Positions 1 to 10,028 are shown, counted from the stretch's first letter. The stretch: DNA of 43,794 nt from Candidatus Margulisiibacteriota bacterium (GCA_031274525.1 JAISQA010000065.1:1-43794); one strand, 5' to 3'. The notes: generated from the letters alone by a model not told the origin. A program made the numbers and translations.

Positions 1-44
1 CACCACAGACGATAGTCATTGATACTATAGTCTATGGTGTTTTT
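1..44 (+). terminator. Imperfect inverted repeat (16-nt arms, 7-nt loop) followed by T5; possible terminator
   Basis: caccacagacgatagt-cattgat-actatagtctatggtg-ttttt; 14 of 16 positions pair. Confidence 0.35.
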
Positions 45-118
45 GAGAGCGGCCGGAGATTTCCGGCTTATGCTCCTGAAGCAATTCTGTCCCTGCGGCT
101 TTTAGTCCGGGCGCCGCC

Positions 119-382
119 TTACCAGCCCAGCACAATAATTTCCCGGCCGCGCCAGTTCAGAATATGGTGTTTCAGGCCGCCGCGTATTTCCGTCCGGTCA
201 TAATCGCCAGCGGCCAGCCGGTTGAGCGCCGTCTGCCGCTCCTGATAGTAGCCCAGCACGGCGCGCATCTGGCGGACATAGCCCCGCTGCCAGCACAGGA
301 ATGACCCGCCCAGCACCGCCAGAATACCCAGCGTCACGATCAGCTCCAGATAGGAGTAGCCCCGCCTCATAGCTTTGTCCAT
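119..382 (-). CDS. Type II/IV pseudopilin-like protein with prepilin N-terminal motif
   Basis: RRGYSYLELIVTLGILAVLGG, class III signal-like segment; next to a second pseudopilin and a prepilin peptidase. Confidence 0.7.
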   Translation of the reverse strand: MDKAMRRGYSYLELIVTLGILAVLGGSFLCWQRGYVRQMRAVLGYYQERQTALNRLAAGDYDRTEIRGGLKHHILNWRGREIIVLGW

Positions 383-783
383 TTGAGCAGACCGCTGCCG
401 ACCGCCACGGTCATTTTGGCGGCCGCCCGGCCCTGCCGGTACAGATAGAGCGTGCCGGCATAGCGCGGATTGCCGGTGGCGTTGAAACCCAGCCGCAGGG
501 CGGAGACCGTGAACGGCTCCGGCAGCGTACTGTTTTTCAGCTCCCGGCCGCCGGCGGAAATAACCCAGGTATTCTCAAAAAAGATTATGTCCGTATCCGT
601 GAACCGCGTCAGGGCATAATTTTTGGCCCAGAGCAGCTCCCGGCTGATATTTTCCTGCTGGAATTTCAGCGCGGCCCGCCGCTGGTAAGAGCCCAGCCCG
701 GTCAGCGCCGCGCCGCCGAGCAGCAGGAGAATAAAGAGCGTCAGGCCCAGTTCCAGCAGACTAAAACCTTTTTTAGAAACCAT
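367..783 (-). CDS. Prepilin-type N-terminal cleavage/methylation domain protein (GspH-like)
   Basis: KKGFSLLELGLTLFILLLLGG motif. Confidence 0.8.
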   Translation of the reverse strand: MVSKKGFSLLELGLTLFILLLLGGAALTGLGSYQRRAALKFQQENISRELLWAKNYALTRFTDTDIIFFENTWVISAGGRELKNSTLPEPFTVSALRLGFNATGNPRYAGTLYLYRQGRAAAKMTVAVGSGLLKWTKL

Positions 784-1546
784 AAAATTTTAACCAGACG
801 CCGCCCCAGTATTCTGTCAGCGTAAAGGCCAGCAAAATAAACGGCGTGAAAGGGATCAGGGATCCCCGGCCGGCTTTGCGCAGAGCCAGCAGCGTCAGCG
901 CGGCCAGCAGTCCTAAGCCAAAAGTCAGATAGAGGGCCAGAACATATTTTGCCAGCGGGAAATACAGCGCCAGCAGAAAAAACAGGAGCAGATCCGCGCC
1001 GCCCAAAACCGGTTTTTTATAATAAAATTTTTCCAGCGTTTTGATCAGCAAAAATAAAAACAGCCAGACGGCCAGACTGGCCGGTGTGCCGTGCAGACCC
1101 TGCGGCAGCAGGGCCAGCCCGAACCCGGCGGAAAAACTATACGGGATCTCCTGATACAGAATATCCGAAAAAACCAGCGCCCAGACGAACCAGAACAAAA
1201 CCAGCCGCGGCCAGAGCTGCGGGGGCGCATACTGCGCGCCCAGAACAAGCGCGGTCAAAATAAAGACCAGCTCCAGCGCCGGGTACCGCCGCGGGATTCT
1301 GGCGCCGCAGCTGGCACAGACGCCGCGCTGGCGCAGAAAACTCAGCACCGGGAGCAGCTCAAACCAGTGCAGCCGCTCATGGCATTGCGGACAGATCGAA
1401 TACGCCGGCCGGAATAAAGACACGCCGTTATTCAAACGGTAAATGAGCATATTGAAAAAAGACCCGGCTATGGCGGAAATTACAACGGCGGCCAGCATGA
1501 TCGTTATTATAGCAGAGAATATTTTGCTGGAGCGAGTTTTGCGCAA
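773..1546 (-). CDS. Prepilin peptidase (A24 family, PilD/GspO-like)
   Basis: GSFFNMLIYRL, CPQC...CASC zinc-binding-like cysteines, multiple TM segments; exact start uncertain. Confidence 0.85.
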   Translation of the reverse strand: MRKTRSSKIFSAIITIMLAAVVISAIAGSFFNMLIYRLNNGVSLFRPAYSICPQCHERLHWFELLPVLSFLRQRGVCASCGARIPRRYPALELVFILTALVLGAQYAPPQLWPRLVLFWFVWALVFSDILYQEIPYSFSAGFGLALLPQGLHGTPASLAVWLFLFLLIKTLEKFYYKKPVLGGADLLLFFLLALYFPLAKYVLALYLTFGLGLLAALTLLALRKAGRGSLIPFTPFILLAFTLTEYWGGVWLKFYGF

Positions 1547-1698
1547 CGAACTTAACCCCGCCAGCTCGGTTAGCTGGCAGGACTTCCTCGGCGGCTGGAG
1601 GCCGCTCCCGGCCGCAAGTACGCCGTTAGGTGCGCCGCGCGCGGAAGCAAAATATTCTCCGCTCTAACTTAATAATTTAACTTACGCCGGCTTCAGGA

Positions 1699-3294
1699 TT
1701 AGAACTGCACGATGCGCGGCGTATCCAGAATACCGTCTATCCGGGAAATCTTAGTCAGCACGGCCTCGTCCAGTTTATTGTCTATATTGATCAGCATGAT
1801 CGCCCGGCCGCCTATTTTTTCGCGGCCGACCTGCATACCGGCGATATTCACCCTGTTTTCGCCCAGGATCATGCCGAGCTGGCCGATAATGCCCGGCTTA
1901 TCCTGATGCGCGAACATCAGCAGGATGCCGTCCGGGATAGCCGAAAGCGTAAAGCCGTTAACATTGATAATGCGCTCGCCGATCGAAGCAAAGACCGTGC
2001 CGCGCACGGTTTCTTTGCCTTTGCGCGTGTTCACGATAATCTCAATTTCGTTGGCGTAATCTTCCACTTTTTCCGAGCGGCTCTGCTTCACCGCGATATT
2101 TTTTTCTTTGGCGATCAGCGGCGCGTTGACAAAATTAACCAGTCCTTCGGGATTAATTGACTCCAAAATACCTTTGAGAATGATCGTCGAGAGCGGCGAG
2201 GGATCGGCCGCGGCCACCTCGCCTTTGTAATTGATCTCCACTTCGGAAAAAGTATCCTTGACCACCTGACCAATAAAACGGCCCATTTTGTCCGCCAGCG
2301 TCATGTAGGGCTTCACCGGCTCCAATAAGGCCGGACGCATCGTCGGGATATTCACCGGCGCGGCGGCGCTGCCGCCCTGCAGTACGGTGACGATCTGCTG
2401 GGCCACATCCACAGCCACATTGATCTGCGCCTCGGCGGTCGAGGCGCCCAGATGCGGCACGGCCACCAGCGTCGGCAGGTCTGCGGTCAGCAGCGGCGAT
2501 TCGAGGGCCTTTTTTTCATCTTCAAACACATCAATGGCCGCTGCGGCCACCTGACCGCTGGCCAGCGCCGCGGCCAGATCCGCTTCGACAATAATACCGC
2601 CGCGCGCGCAGTTCACGATCCGCACGCCTTTTTTCATCAGGGCAAATTTAGCCTTATTGATAAGGCCTTTGGTCTCGGCGGTTTTGGGAATATGCAGCGT
2701 GATAAAATCCGCTTCCTGCAGCACTTCGTCCAGTTTTTTGACCGCAATGCCCATGCTCTCGGCTTTTTCTTTGCTGACAAAAGGATCGTAGGCGACCACC
2801 TGCATGCCCAGACCCAGACAGCATTTGGCGACATGCGAGCCGATCTTGCCCAGCCCCACCACGCCCAGCGTCTTGCCGTACAGCTCCACGCCCTGAAACC
2901 GGGAGCGATCCCATTGGTGTTCTTTGACCAGCGTGTGATACGCCTGCGGTATATTGCGCGCCATGGACAGCATCATCGCCAGCGTGTGCTCCGCCGCGGC
3001 TATCGTATTGCCCTCCGGCGAATTAACCACAATGATGCCCTGCGCCGTCGCCGCGGGCAGATCAATATTGTCCACGCCCACACCGGCGCGGCCGATTATT
3101 TTTAATTTTTTCCCGGCTTGAATGATTTTGGGCGTGACTCTGGTCTCGCTGCGCACGATCAGCGCGTCATATTCGGGAATGATCTTGACCAGCTCGTCTT
3201 CCGGCAGACCGGTCTGCAAATCCAGCTGAATACCAGCTTTCTCAAATACCGCAATGCCGTCCCGGGACAATTTATCGCTTGCCAGCACTTTCAT
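1699..3294 (-). CDS. serA: D-3-phosphoglycerate dehydrogenase
   Basis: Full-length NAD-binding 2-hydroxyacid dehydrogenase (VGLGKIGSHVA, NCARGGIIVE) with ASB and C-terminal ACT domains. Confidence 0.96.
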   Translation of the reverse strand: MKVLASDKLSRDGIAVFEKAGIQLDLQTGLPEDELVKIIPEYDALIVRSETRVTPKIIQAGKKLKIIGRAGVGVDNIDLPAATAQGIIVVNSPEGNTIAAAEHTLAMMLSMARNIPQAYHTLVKEHQWDRSRFQGVELYGKTLGVVGLGKIGSHVAKCCLGLGMQVVAYDPFVSKEKAESMGIAVKKLDEVLQEADFITLHIPKTAETKGLINKAKFALMKKGVRIVNCARGGIIVEADLAAALASGQVAAAAIDVFEDEKKALESPLLTADLPTLVAVPHLGASTAEAQINVAVDVAQQIVTVLQGGSAAAPVNIPTMRPALLEPVKPYMTLADKMGRFIGQVVKDTFSEVEINYKGEVAAADPSPLSTIILKGILESINPEGLVNFVNAPLIAKEKNIAVKQSRSEKVEDYANEIEIIVNTRKGKETVRGTVFASIGERIINVNGFTLSAIPDGILLMFAHQDKPGIIGQLGMILGENRVNIAGMQVGREKIGGRAIMLINIDNKLDEAVLTKISRIDGILDTPRIVQF

Positions 3295-3334
3295 AAATAC
3301 CCTGCCTTTCTGCTGTCCGCCGCCTCAAGGGGTG

Positions 3335-4498
3335 TTATTTTCGGGCCAGCACATCCTGCACAGCCTGCACGCCTTTGCCCCACTGGATGCCGGGAGCGCC
3401 CAGCTGGGACAGAATGATCTCCAGACAGGCGATAGCCGCCAGCACATCTTTGGGATCGACATAGCCCAGATGACCGATGCGGAAAATTTTGCCCTTGAGC
3501 TCATCCTGACCATTGGCCAGCGTAATGCCAAAATCGTTTTTCATTCTTTTGCGGATCTCATCGGCGGAGAGGCCCGGCGGCGGATAAACAGCCGTCACCG
3601 CGCGGGAAGCCGTGCGGTCATTTTCATTCAGCAGTTTCAAGCCCAGACTGCGCAGAGCCGAACGTACCGCTTTGGTCAGGCGCTCGTGCCGGGCCAGGAT
3701 CGACTCCAGCCCCTCGTCTGTCAGCAGATCCACCGCGGCGGCCAGCTGATAAATCAGGCTGACGGCCGGAGTATAAGGAGTCTGCCCCTCCGCTCCCTGC
3801 TTGAGCGCCGCCTGCAGGCTGAGGTAAAATTTGGGCAGGTCAGAAGTCTCAATTGCTTTTTTCGCTTTTTCGGAAACAGCCACAATAGCCAGACCCGGCG
3901 GCAGCATATAGGCTTTTTGCGAGCCGGTGATGACCACATCCAGCCCCCAGTCATCGACTTTCAGCTCGGAAGCCATAAAGCCGGAGATCGCGTCCACGAT
4001 TACCAGCGCGCCGTGGGCTCTGATCACCTTGGCCAGTTCTTCCACATCATTGAGCACGGCGGTCGATGTCTCATTCATCTGAAAGAAAACGCCCTTGATC
4101 TTTTTTTCCGTGTCTTTGGCCAGCAGCGCTTTGACCGCCGAGGGATCCACCGCCTGACCATAATCGTATTCCAGCACTTCTGTAGCCAGACCGTACACTT
4201 TGGCCAGCTTTATCCAGCGTTTGCCGAAATTGCCGATCGCGGCGACCAGCACTTTATCGCCCTGCGAGAAACAGCTGGCCACGGCCGCTTCCATGCCGCC
4301 GGTGCCGGACGAGGAAAGGATCACCACATCATTCTGGGTCTGCAATAATTTCTGGAGTTTGGCGGTCAGATCCAGCATCAGTTTTTTGAACGGGCCGGAG
4401 CGGTGGCTCATCATATTCTGCGCGGCCGCCAGCGCCACCTCGGTCGGCACAGGCGTCGGCCCCGGGATCAGCAACAGTTCCGAAACATATTTTTTCAT
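3335..4498 (-). CDS. Class V aminotransferase (alanine-glyoxylate / serine-pyruvate type)
   Basis: LLIPGPTPVP start, GSQKAYMLPPGLA PLP-lysine motif; directly upstream of serA. Confidence 0.92.
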   Translation of the reverse strand: MKKYVSELLLIPGPTPVPTEVALAAAQNMMSHRSGPFKKLMLDLTAKLQKLLQTQNDVVILSSSGTGGMEAAVASCFSQGDKVLVAAIGNFGKRWIKLAKVYGLATEVLEYDYGQAVDPSAVKALLAKDTEKKIKGVFFQMNETSTAVLNDVEELAKVIRAHGALVIVDAISGFMASELKVDDWGLDVVITGSQKAYMLPPGLAIVAVSEKAKKAIETSDLPKFYLSLQAALKQGAEGQTPYTPAVSLIYQLAAAVDLLTDEGLESILARHERLTKAVRSALRSLGLKLLNENDRTASRAVTAVYPPPGLSADEIRKRMKNDFGITLANGQDELKGKIFRIGHLGYVDPKDVLAAIACLEIILSQLGAPGIQWGKGVQAVQDVLARK

Positions 4499-4679
4499 AA
4501 TTAGCCTCCTGTTATTTTCCTGCCGCTAATAGGCCAAAATTGAGCAAATATTCTAGCAACAAACCGCCCCGCCGTCTATCAGACCCGCGGCTGAACCGTC
4601 TGGCAGCGCGGTTGAGCAGTGTTAAATTTTTTCACGTCGCCAGACGGCCAAAAGCAAAACAGCAAAATTTATGCCAGGT

Positions 4680-5126
4680 CTAGACTTTCTTGCCGGACTG
4701 ACGGAAAAGGTAGATGATCAGGAGCACCGTGCCGATATTGATAAACACATCTGCCAGATTAAAAACCGGAAAATAGGCAAAATTAATAAAATCCACCACA
4801 TAGCCGAGGAACAGGCGGTTGAGGAAATTACCCAGCGCGCCGGCAAAAATAAAAATGAAGCCGTAATACTGCCAGCGGCTGTTGCAGCGCTCCGTCCAGA
4901 TGTACCAGAACACGACCAGCAGCACCACCGCGGCGACCAGCAGCAGCAGCCAGCGCATATCCGGCAGCAGGCCAAAAGCAGCGCCGGTATTTTCCAGATA
5001 GAGCAGGCGCAGCGCGCCGGGAATGAGCACAAATTCGCCGCCGGACGCCAGATAATAAACGGCCAGACGCTTGGCCAGCAGATCTGCAAAAATCAGCAGC
5101 GCGGAAAGCAAAGAAAAGACGAACAT
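4680..5126 (-). CDS. lspA: Lipoprotein signal peptidase (signal peptidase II)
   Basis: ENTGAAFG, GALGNFLNRLFLGYVVDFINF, PVFNLADVFINIG catalytic-Asp motifs. Confidence 0.95.
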   Translation of the reverse strand: MFVFSLLSALLIFADLLAKRLAVYYLASGGEFVLIPGALRLLYLENTGAAFGLLPDMRWLLLLVAAVVLLVVFWYIWTERCNSRWQYYGFIFIFAGALGNFLNRLFLGYVVDFINFAYFPVFNLADVFINIGTVLLIIYLFRQSGKKV

Positions 5127-5461
5127 TACCGGCCCAGCGTTTTGAGCAACTGGACTGCTTTGCTGAAATAGGCGGCCAGCGCGCGCATTCCGCCAAAATT
5201 GGAGAAAAACCAGGCCGCCGCCAGCAACATGATAAAAAACCCAAAGCCAAAAACCAGACCGCCCAGAAAATTCCAGAACAGATACCGGCAGCCATAACCC
5301 TGCGGCGGCGGCGCGGCCACAGTGATCTTGCCGGCCGACTTTTTGCCGCCGCGAAAAGCGGTAATGACATCTTCTTTTTCCGCCACCGCGTTAATAATAT
5401 TCTGCAGGCTCTCGCGCCGGGCTTCTTTCTTTTTTTCCGCCGCTTTTTTATTTTCCGCCAT
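5126..5461 (-). CDS. Hypothetical protein, charged N-terminus plus one or two TM segments
   Basis: ORF between lspA and pgk, adjoining both. Confidence 0.6.
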   Translation of the reverse strand: MAENKKAAEKKKEARRESLQNIINAVAEKEDVITAFRGGKKSAGKITVAAPPPQGYGCRYLFWNFLGGLVFGFGFFIMLLAAAWFFSNFGGMRALAAYFSKAVQLLKTLGR

Positions 5462-5470
5462 GTCTCTCTC

Positions 5471-6748
5471 CTACCTGTCCTGCAGAGCGGCAATGCCCGG
5501 CAGATCCTTGCCTTCCAAAAATTCCAGCGACGCGCCGCCGCCGGTGGACACATGCGTCATTCTGGCGGCCAGACCGGACTTATTCACCGCGGACACTGAA
5601 TCGCCGCCGCCGATGATCGTCACCGCCGGGCTGTCCGCCACGGCCTGCGCCACCGCAAAAGTGCCCCGGGCAAAATTGGGGAATTCAAACACGCCCAGCG
5701 GCCCGTTCCAGACTACGAGTTTGGCGTCCTGCAGTGCGGACTTGATCAACTCGACAGTTTGGGGGCCGATATCCATGCCTTCCCAGTCTGCGGGTATAGC
5801 ATTGCAGGCTACTATTTTGTTTTCCGCGTCATTGGCAAAATCTCTGGCCACAACAGTGTCCACCGGCAGAATAAATTTCACGCCTCTGGCCTGAGCCGCG
5901 GCCAGAGTCTGTTTGGCCGTGTCGAGCTGCTCGTCCTCGCACAGCGAGCGGCCCACTTCGTAGCCCAAAGCCTTAAAAAAAGTATAGGCCATACCGCCGC
6001 CGATGATCAGCGTGTCCACTTTCGTCAAAAGATTTTGCAGCACCGCGATCTTGGAACCGACTTTCGCGCCGCCGATAATCGCCACATAAGGCCGTTCGGG
6101 CCTGTCCGTGGCTCTGGACAGATAGGTAATTTCTTTGTCCATGAGCAGCCCGGCCACCGCCGGCAGATAATGCGCCACGGTCTCGGTCGAGGCGTGCGCA
6201 CGGTGGGCGGTGCCAAAAGCATCATTCACATACAGATCGCCATATTTGGCCAGCGCCCGGGCCATGACCTCGCGTTCGGCGGCCTCTTTGGCCGTCTCTT
6301 CCGGATGAAAACGCGTGTTCTCCAGCATCAAAACCGCGCCGTCCGGCAGTCCCGCGACCAGCGCGTCCACGTCCGGGCCAAAAGCCGCCGGGGCCAGCTG
6401 CACGGGCCTGCCCAGCAGCTGCGCCAAATGCTCCGCCACGGGCTGTATTCTATGCTTGCCGGCGCTGAATTTCGCCTCGTCAAAAGGCCTGCCTTCTTTT
6501 TCGGCTTTTTCTCTGGCTTTTTTCGTGTCCTTCCGCGGATCGCCCAGATGCGACATCAAGACCAGCGTTTTGACCCCGCTGTCGAGGAGATACTTAATAG
6601 TAGGCAGCGCGGCTTGAATCCGCGTGTCGTCCTGGATCACGCCGTCCTGCAGCGGCACATTGAAATCAACGCGCGCCAGAATCCTTTTACCGGCCAGCTC
6701 GCTCCGGTTCAGATCTTTAAGAGATTTTTTATTGTACACCCCGTCCAC
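5471..6748 (-). CDS. pgk: Phosphoglycerate kinase
   Basis: RVDFNVPLQDG, IGGAKVGSKIAVL, WNGPLGVFE, GGGDSVSAV motifs. Confidence 0.97.
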   Translation of the reverse strand: MDGVYNKKSLKDLNRSELAGKRILARVDFNVPLQDGVIQDDTRIQAALPTIKYLLDSGVKTLVLMSHLGDPRKDTKKAREKAEKEGRPFDEAKFSAGKHRIQPVAEHLAQLLGRPVQLAPAAFGPDVDALVAGLPDGAVLMLENTRFHPEETAKEAAEREVMARALAKYGDLYVNDAFGTAHRAHASTETVAHYLPAVAGLLMDKEITYLSRATDRPERPYVAIIGGAKVGSKIAVLQNLLTKVDTLIIGGGMAYTFFKALGYEVGRSLCEDEQLDTAKQTLAAAQARGVKFILPVDTVVARDFANDAENKIVACNAIPADWEGMDIGPQTVELIKSALQDAKLVVWNGPLGVFEFPNFARGTFAVAQAVADSPAVTIIGGGDSVSAVNKSGLAARMTHVSTGGGASLEFLEGKDLPGIAALQDR

Positions 6749-7017
6749 GCCCTTTCGCTTGCCAAGCAGGATTATAATACCTCAAAAGAGGCCCGGTAGA
6801 CAAGAATCCGCAGGCCGGGGCAAGCCGCAAATATATTTGTTCCGCAGCCGGGCCCGCGCCCAAAACAAGCCTGTCTGGCAAACTATTTTTGAGAGAAAGG
6901 GTTTCGAGAGAAAGGAAAAAAAGAGAAAGAAGCAGACGAAAGGGACGGGTAAAATATCCGAATATTTTACCGGAGCGCGCGGAGGCAGAGCTATTTGTCC
7001 TGCCGCTGGCGAACGCT

Positions 7018-7470
7018 TTAACTTTTATGCTCAAGGTTCCCGGCCCGGCTACCGTTAGCCTTATTCTGCGGCAAACTAAATTCCCGGGTAAGCTCGTAGT
7101 TAAAGCCACGGCCGTTTTTAATTTTCCGGCCGCGCTGATCCAGCTGCCGCAGCACATCGTGATCGTCAATACGATAATACAGGTGGGAATTTTTGCCCAG
7201 TTTGATCACATCCGTGTCTACATAATAAATCTTGCCGGTGGCGAAAAATGAGGGTTCTGCGGCTCCGTCCAGATACTTGGTCTTCAGGGTATAGTCATTG
7301 CCGTCAATCGACAGGGTGGTGGCTATGCCCTCGCAACTCATGCAACGCTGTCTGCCGACATAAGTACCTGCCGCCACTATTCTGGGTTGCCGGGGATTTG
7401 ACAAGAAATACAACCCGGCCAAAATGCCCACGATCAGCACCACACTCACAAAAAAATTGCTTTTACCCAT
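7018..7470 (-). CDS. NlpE-N-like small membrane-anchored protein
   Basis: N-terminal hydrophobic segment followed by GTYVGRQRCMSCEGIATTLSIDGNDYTL, resembling the NlpE N-terminal CxxC domain. Confidence 0.6.
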   Translation of the reverse strand: MGKSNFFVSVVLIVGILAGLYFLSNPRQPRIVAAGTYVGRQRCMSCEGIATTLSIDGNDYTLKTKYLDGAAEPSFFATGKIYYVDTDVIKLGKNSHLYYRIDDHDVLRQLDQRGRKIKNGRGFNYELTREFSLPQNKANGSRAGNLEHKS

Positions 7471-7639
7471 AGAAGCCCTCCTTCAGTACCCCCTCCTTTT
7501 TCGTGTCCCGCCCTAAAAAAGGGGGATTTTGTCAGAATAGCATTTTTGTCCTGCCGTTTCAAGTTATTTTTTTCCGGCCCGTCAGCCGCGCGCCTGAATC
7601 TATTTGCCAAAGGCTAACGCGCTCGGATAAAATCACCGG

Positions 7640-8053
7640 GTGGACACAGAAAAAATAAAACAATTGGTCCGGCTCGTCGAAGAATCCGCGATCGCCGGGC
7701 TGGCCGTCGAAGAAGGCGACTGCAAAATCGAGATACGCAAGTCCGGCGCGCCGGCCGGCGCCGCGGCTGACGCGCCTGTTCCGGCCCCGCCGCCGACCGC
7801 GCCCCGGGACACCGGCAGTCTGACCGCGATCAAGGCGCCCATGACCGGCACTTTTTACGCGGCCGCCGCATCCCATGACCGGCCGCTGGTCGCGGTCGGC
7901 GACACGGTGGCTAAAGGCCAGCCGGTCTGCGTGATCGAAGCGATGAAAACTTTCAATGAAATAGAAGCGGATGTCTCCGGCGCTATCGAAAAAATACTGG
8001 CGCAGAACGGCCAGCCGGTAGAGCTCGGCCAGCCGCTCTTTCTCGTCAAATAG
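7640..8053 (+). CDS. accB: Biotin carboxyl carrier protein of acetyl-CoA carboxylase
   Basis: Ala/Pro linker and C-terminal biotinyl domain with VIEAMKTFNEIEA; GTG start. Confidence 0.94.
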   Translation: MDTEKIKQLVRLVEESAIAGLAVEEGDCKIEIRKSGAPAGAAADAPVPAPPPTAPRDTGSLTAIKAPMTGTFYAAAASHDRPLVAVGDTVAKGQPVCVIEAMKTFNEIEADVSGAIEKILAQNGQPVELGQPLFLVK

Positions 8054-9744
8054 TGCTTTCCCTGCGTCAAAAAGAATGGTTATTTCCCGCCGAGCCGCGG
8101 CCGGTGCAGAGCCACGCGGACGCGCTGCGTGCCGTGCTGGCCAACCGCCGGATCACGACTCCGGAAGCGGAGCGGGTTTTTCTGGCGCCGGGGCTGCCAG
8201 ACCTCTCCCCGCTGGAATTGATACCCAATATCGCGGCCGCCGCGGAATACCTCCTCGCCAATCTCCAGCGGAAAATAATCGTTTACGGCGACTATGATGT
8301 GGACGGCGTGACCGGCACGGCGCTGCTTTACAGCGCTCTGCAAAAACTGGGCGCGCGGGATATAGCTTATTATATTCCGCACCGTTTCTCCGAAGGCTAC
8401 GGCCTGAACAAAACCGCCGTAAAACAAATTCAGGAAAAAGGCGCGGAAATAATCCTGACCGTGGACTGCGGTATCAGCAATTATGAGGAGATCAAATACG
8501 CCAAAGAGCTCGGATTGACAGTCATTGTCACCGATCATCACATGCCGCCGGTGGTCTACCCGCCCGCGGATTTTTTGGTCAATCCCAAAATGAACAATCA
8601 GCCGAACGCCTGCCGCAATATCTCCGGTGTGGCCGTGGCTTTTAAATTCATCGAACAGCTGTACCGTCTCAAAGGCGCCGCGCCCTACAGCGAGACCAGA
8701 CAGTATCTCGATCTGGTGCTCCTCGGCACCATTGCGGACATCGTACCCCTGCTGGAAGAAAACCGCGTGCTGGCCATCCACGGCCTGCGGGAAATCAATC
8801 TCAAAAGACGCGTGGGCCTGCGCGCGCTGGCGGACAGCGCGGGACTGAAAGACAGCGTCATCACCAGCAAAGACATCGGTTTCGGCCTCGCGCCGCGGCT
8901 GAATGCGGCCGGGCGTATGGACAGCAGCAGTCTGGCCGTCCGGCTGCTGCTGGAGACAGATTATCACCGCGCCAAAAGCATTGCGCTGGAATTGAACGAA
9001 CATAACGCCAGAAGACAGGAGCTGGGCGCGCAGATCAAAGAGCAGGCGGTCAGCGCCATCGAAAAACTGCCGGACAAAGATGCGCAGAAAGTTTTTATTC
9101 TGGCGGCCGCCGACTGGCATCCGGGGATTATCGGCATCGTCGCTGCGCAGATTGCCAGACAGTACAACCGCCCGACCGCGCTCATCGCCATTACGGACAA
9201 CGGCGGCCGCGGCTCGATCCGCTCGCTGGAAGGGCTGGATATTTTTGAGCCGCTCCAGAAATGCGGCTATCTGCTCAAAGATTTCGGCGGGCACAAAGAA
9301 GCGGCCGGGTTTGAGATAGAGACCGCGCGCATTGCGGAATTTCAAACCGCTTTCCGCAAAGCCGTGGAGAGCACGCTGGCCAACAGCAATTACACGCCCA
9401 AGCTGCCAATCGACGCCACCCTGCCCAAAGAGCAGATCTCCCGGAGCCTGGCCGCGGAGATCGAAAAACTCGCGCCTTTTGGCCAGAACAATCCCCAGCC
9501 GGTGTTCACGACCAGCGAGCTGTCGATCTATGACTTTGCGCCGATCGGCGGCGGCAAGCATCTGCGGTTTTCGCTGACGGACGGCGTGGACGTCATTGAC
9601 GGTGTGGGCTTTGGTCTGGGCGATCTATACCCGGTCATTCAAAAAAACACCGATCTGGAAATCGCCTTTAATCTTTCGATCAACGCATGGCAGGGCCGGA
9701 AAAAATTGCAGCTAATAATCAAGGATTTGCGACCGCGGGCGTAA
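8053..9744 (+). CDS. recJ: Single-stranded-DNA-specific exonuclease RecJ
   Basis: YGDYDVDGVTGTALL (DHH), TVDCGISNYEE, TDHHMPP, GGRGSIRS, GGHKEAAGF; overlaps accB stop. Confidence 0.95.
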   Translation: MLSLRQKEWLFPAEPRPVQSHADALRAVLANRRITTPEAERVFLAPGLPDLSPLELIPNIAAAAEYLLANLQRKIIVYGDYDVDGVTGTALLYSALQKLGARDIAYYIPHRFSEGYGLNKTAVKQIQEKGAEIILTVDCGISNYEEIKYAKELGLTVIVTDHHMPPVVYPPADFLVNPKMNNQPNACRNISGVAVAFKFIEQLYRLKGAAPYSETRQYLDLVLLGTIADIVPLLEENRVLAIHGLREINLKRRVGLRALADSAGLKDSVITSKDIGFGLAPRLNAAGRMDSSSLAVRLLLETDYHRAKSIALELNEHNARRQELGAQIKEQAVSAIEKLPDKDAQKVFILAAADWHPGIIGIVAAQIARQYNRPTALIAITDNGGRGSIRSLEGLDIFEPLQKCGYLLKDFGGHKEAAGFEIETARIAEFQTAFRKAVESTLANSNYTPKLPIDATLPKEQISRSLAAEIEKLAPFGQNNPQPVFTTSELSIYDFAPIGGGKHLRFSLTDGVDVIDGVGFGLGDLYPVIQKNTDLEIAFNLSINAWQGRKKLQLIIKDLRPRA

Positions 9745-9870
9745 TTCCTCGCGCCCGCGGGAGTACCCGCTGGCGACAGGCCAGGGGTGCGACCGCGCCT
9801 GAATTCCTGGCAGGCGCGGGAGTCCCAGCGCGCAATAAGCGCGCGGAGTGCGACCGCACGAACTTAGCGC
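9729..9870. repeat. Tandem GC-rich hairpin repeat array (about 60-bp period, 2 clear units plus a partial)
   Basis: CCGCGGGCG-taattcctcg-CGCCCGCGG and CCGCGCCTG-aattcctgg-CAGGCGCGG, each preceded by GCGA and followed by GGAGT(A/C)CC; GACCG at 9731, 9791, 9852. Confidence 0.8.
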
Positions 9871-10028
9871 TGTGCAGCGTATTCTCTATGCAATGGAGAT
9901 TTCAAGGCCTCCCTGTTGGCATAATCCACATACTCTCGCAGGGTCTTCGCCTTGCTGTTTTCCCAGGCTCTGGCGGCTAAGTCATTTTTAAACTGAATAC
10001 AGTCAAAATCTTTTGTTTTAGTCCTCAT
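9864..10028 (-). CDS. Small antitoxin-like partner protein of a PIN-type TA module (54 aa)
   Basis: MRTKTKDFDCIQFKNDLAARAWENSKAKTLREYVDYANREALKSPLHREY; start overlaps the upstream mini-PIN ORF. Confidence 0.6.
   Translation of the reverse strand: MRTKTKDFDCIQFKNDLAARAWENSKAKTLREYVDYANREALKSPLHREYAAQR

Noticed and set aside
3254-4348. Long plus-strand ORF (364 aa) opposite the aminotransferase
   Set aside because: Antisense to a clear coding gene, low-complexity composition typical of GC-rich shadow ORFs.
5759-6799. Plus-strand ORF of 346 aa opposite pgk
   Set aside because: Shadow ORF antisense to an unmistakable pgk.
6948-6971. Perfect 10-bp inverted repeat ggtaaaatat-ccga-atattttacc
   Set aside because: Part of it is the dispersed 23-bp motif; no T-run after it and no clear gene to regulate, so not called as a separate element.
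8080-9561. Minus-strand ORF of 493 aa opposite recJ
   Set aside because: Shadow ORF antisense to recJ; no recognisable domain.
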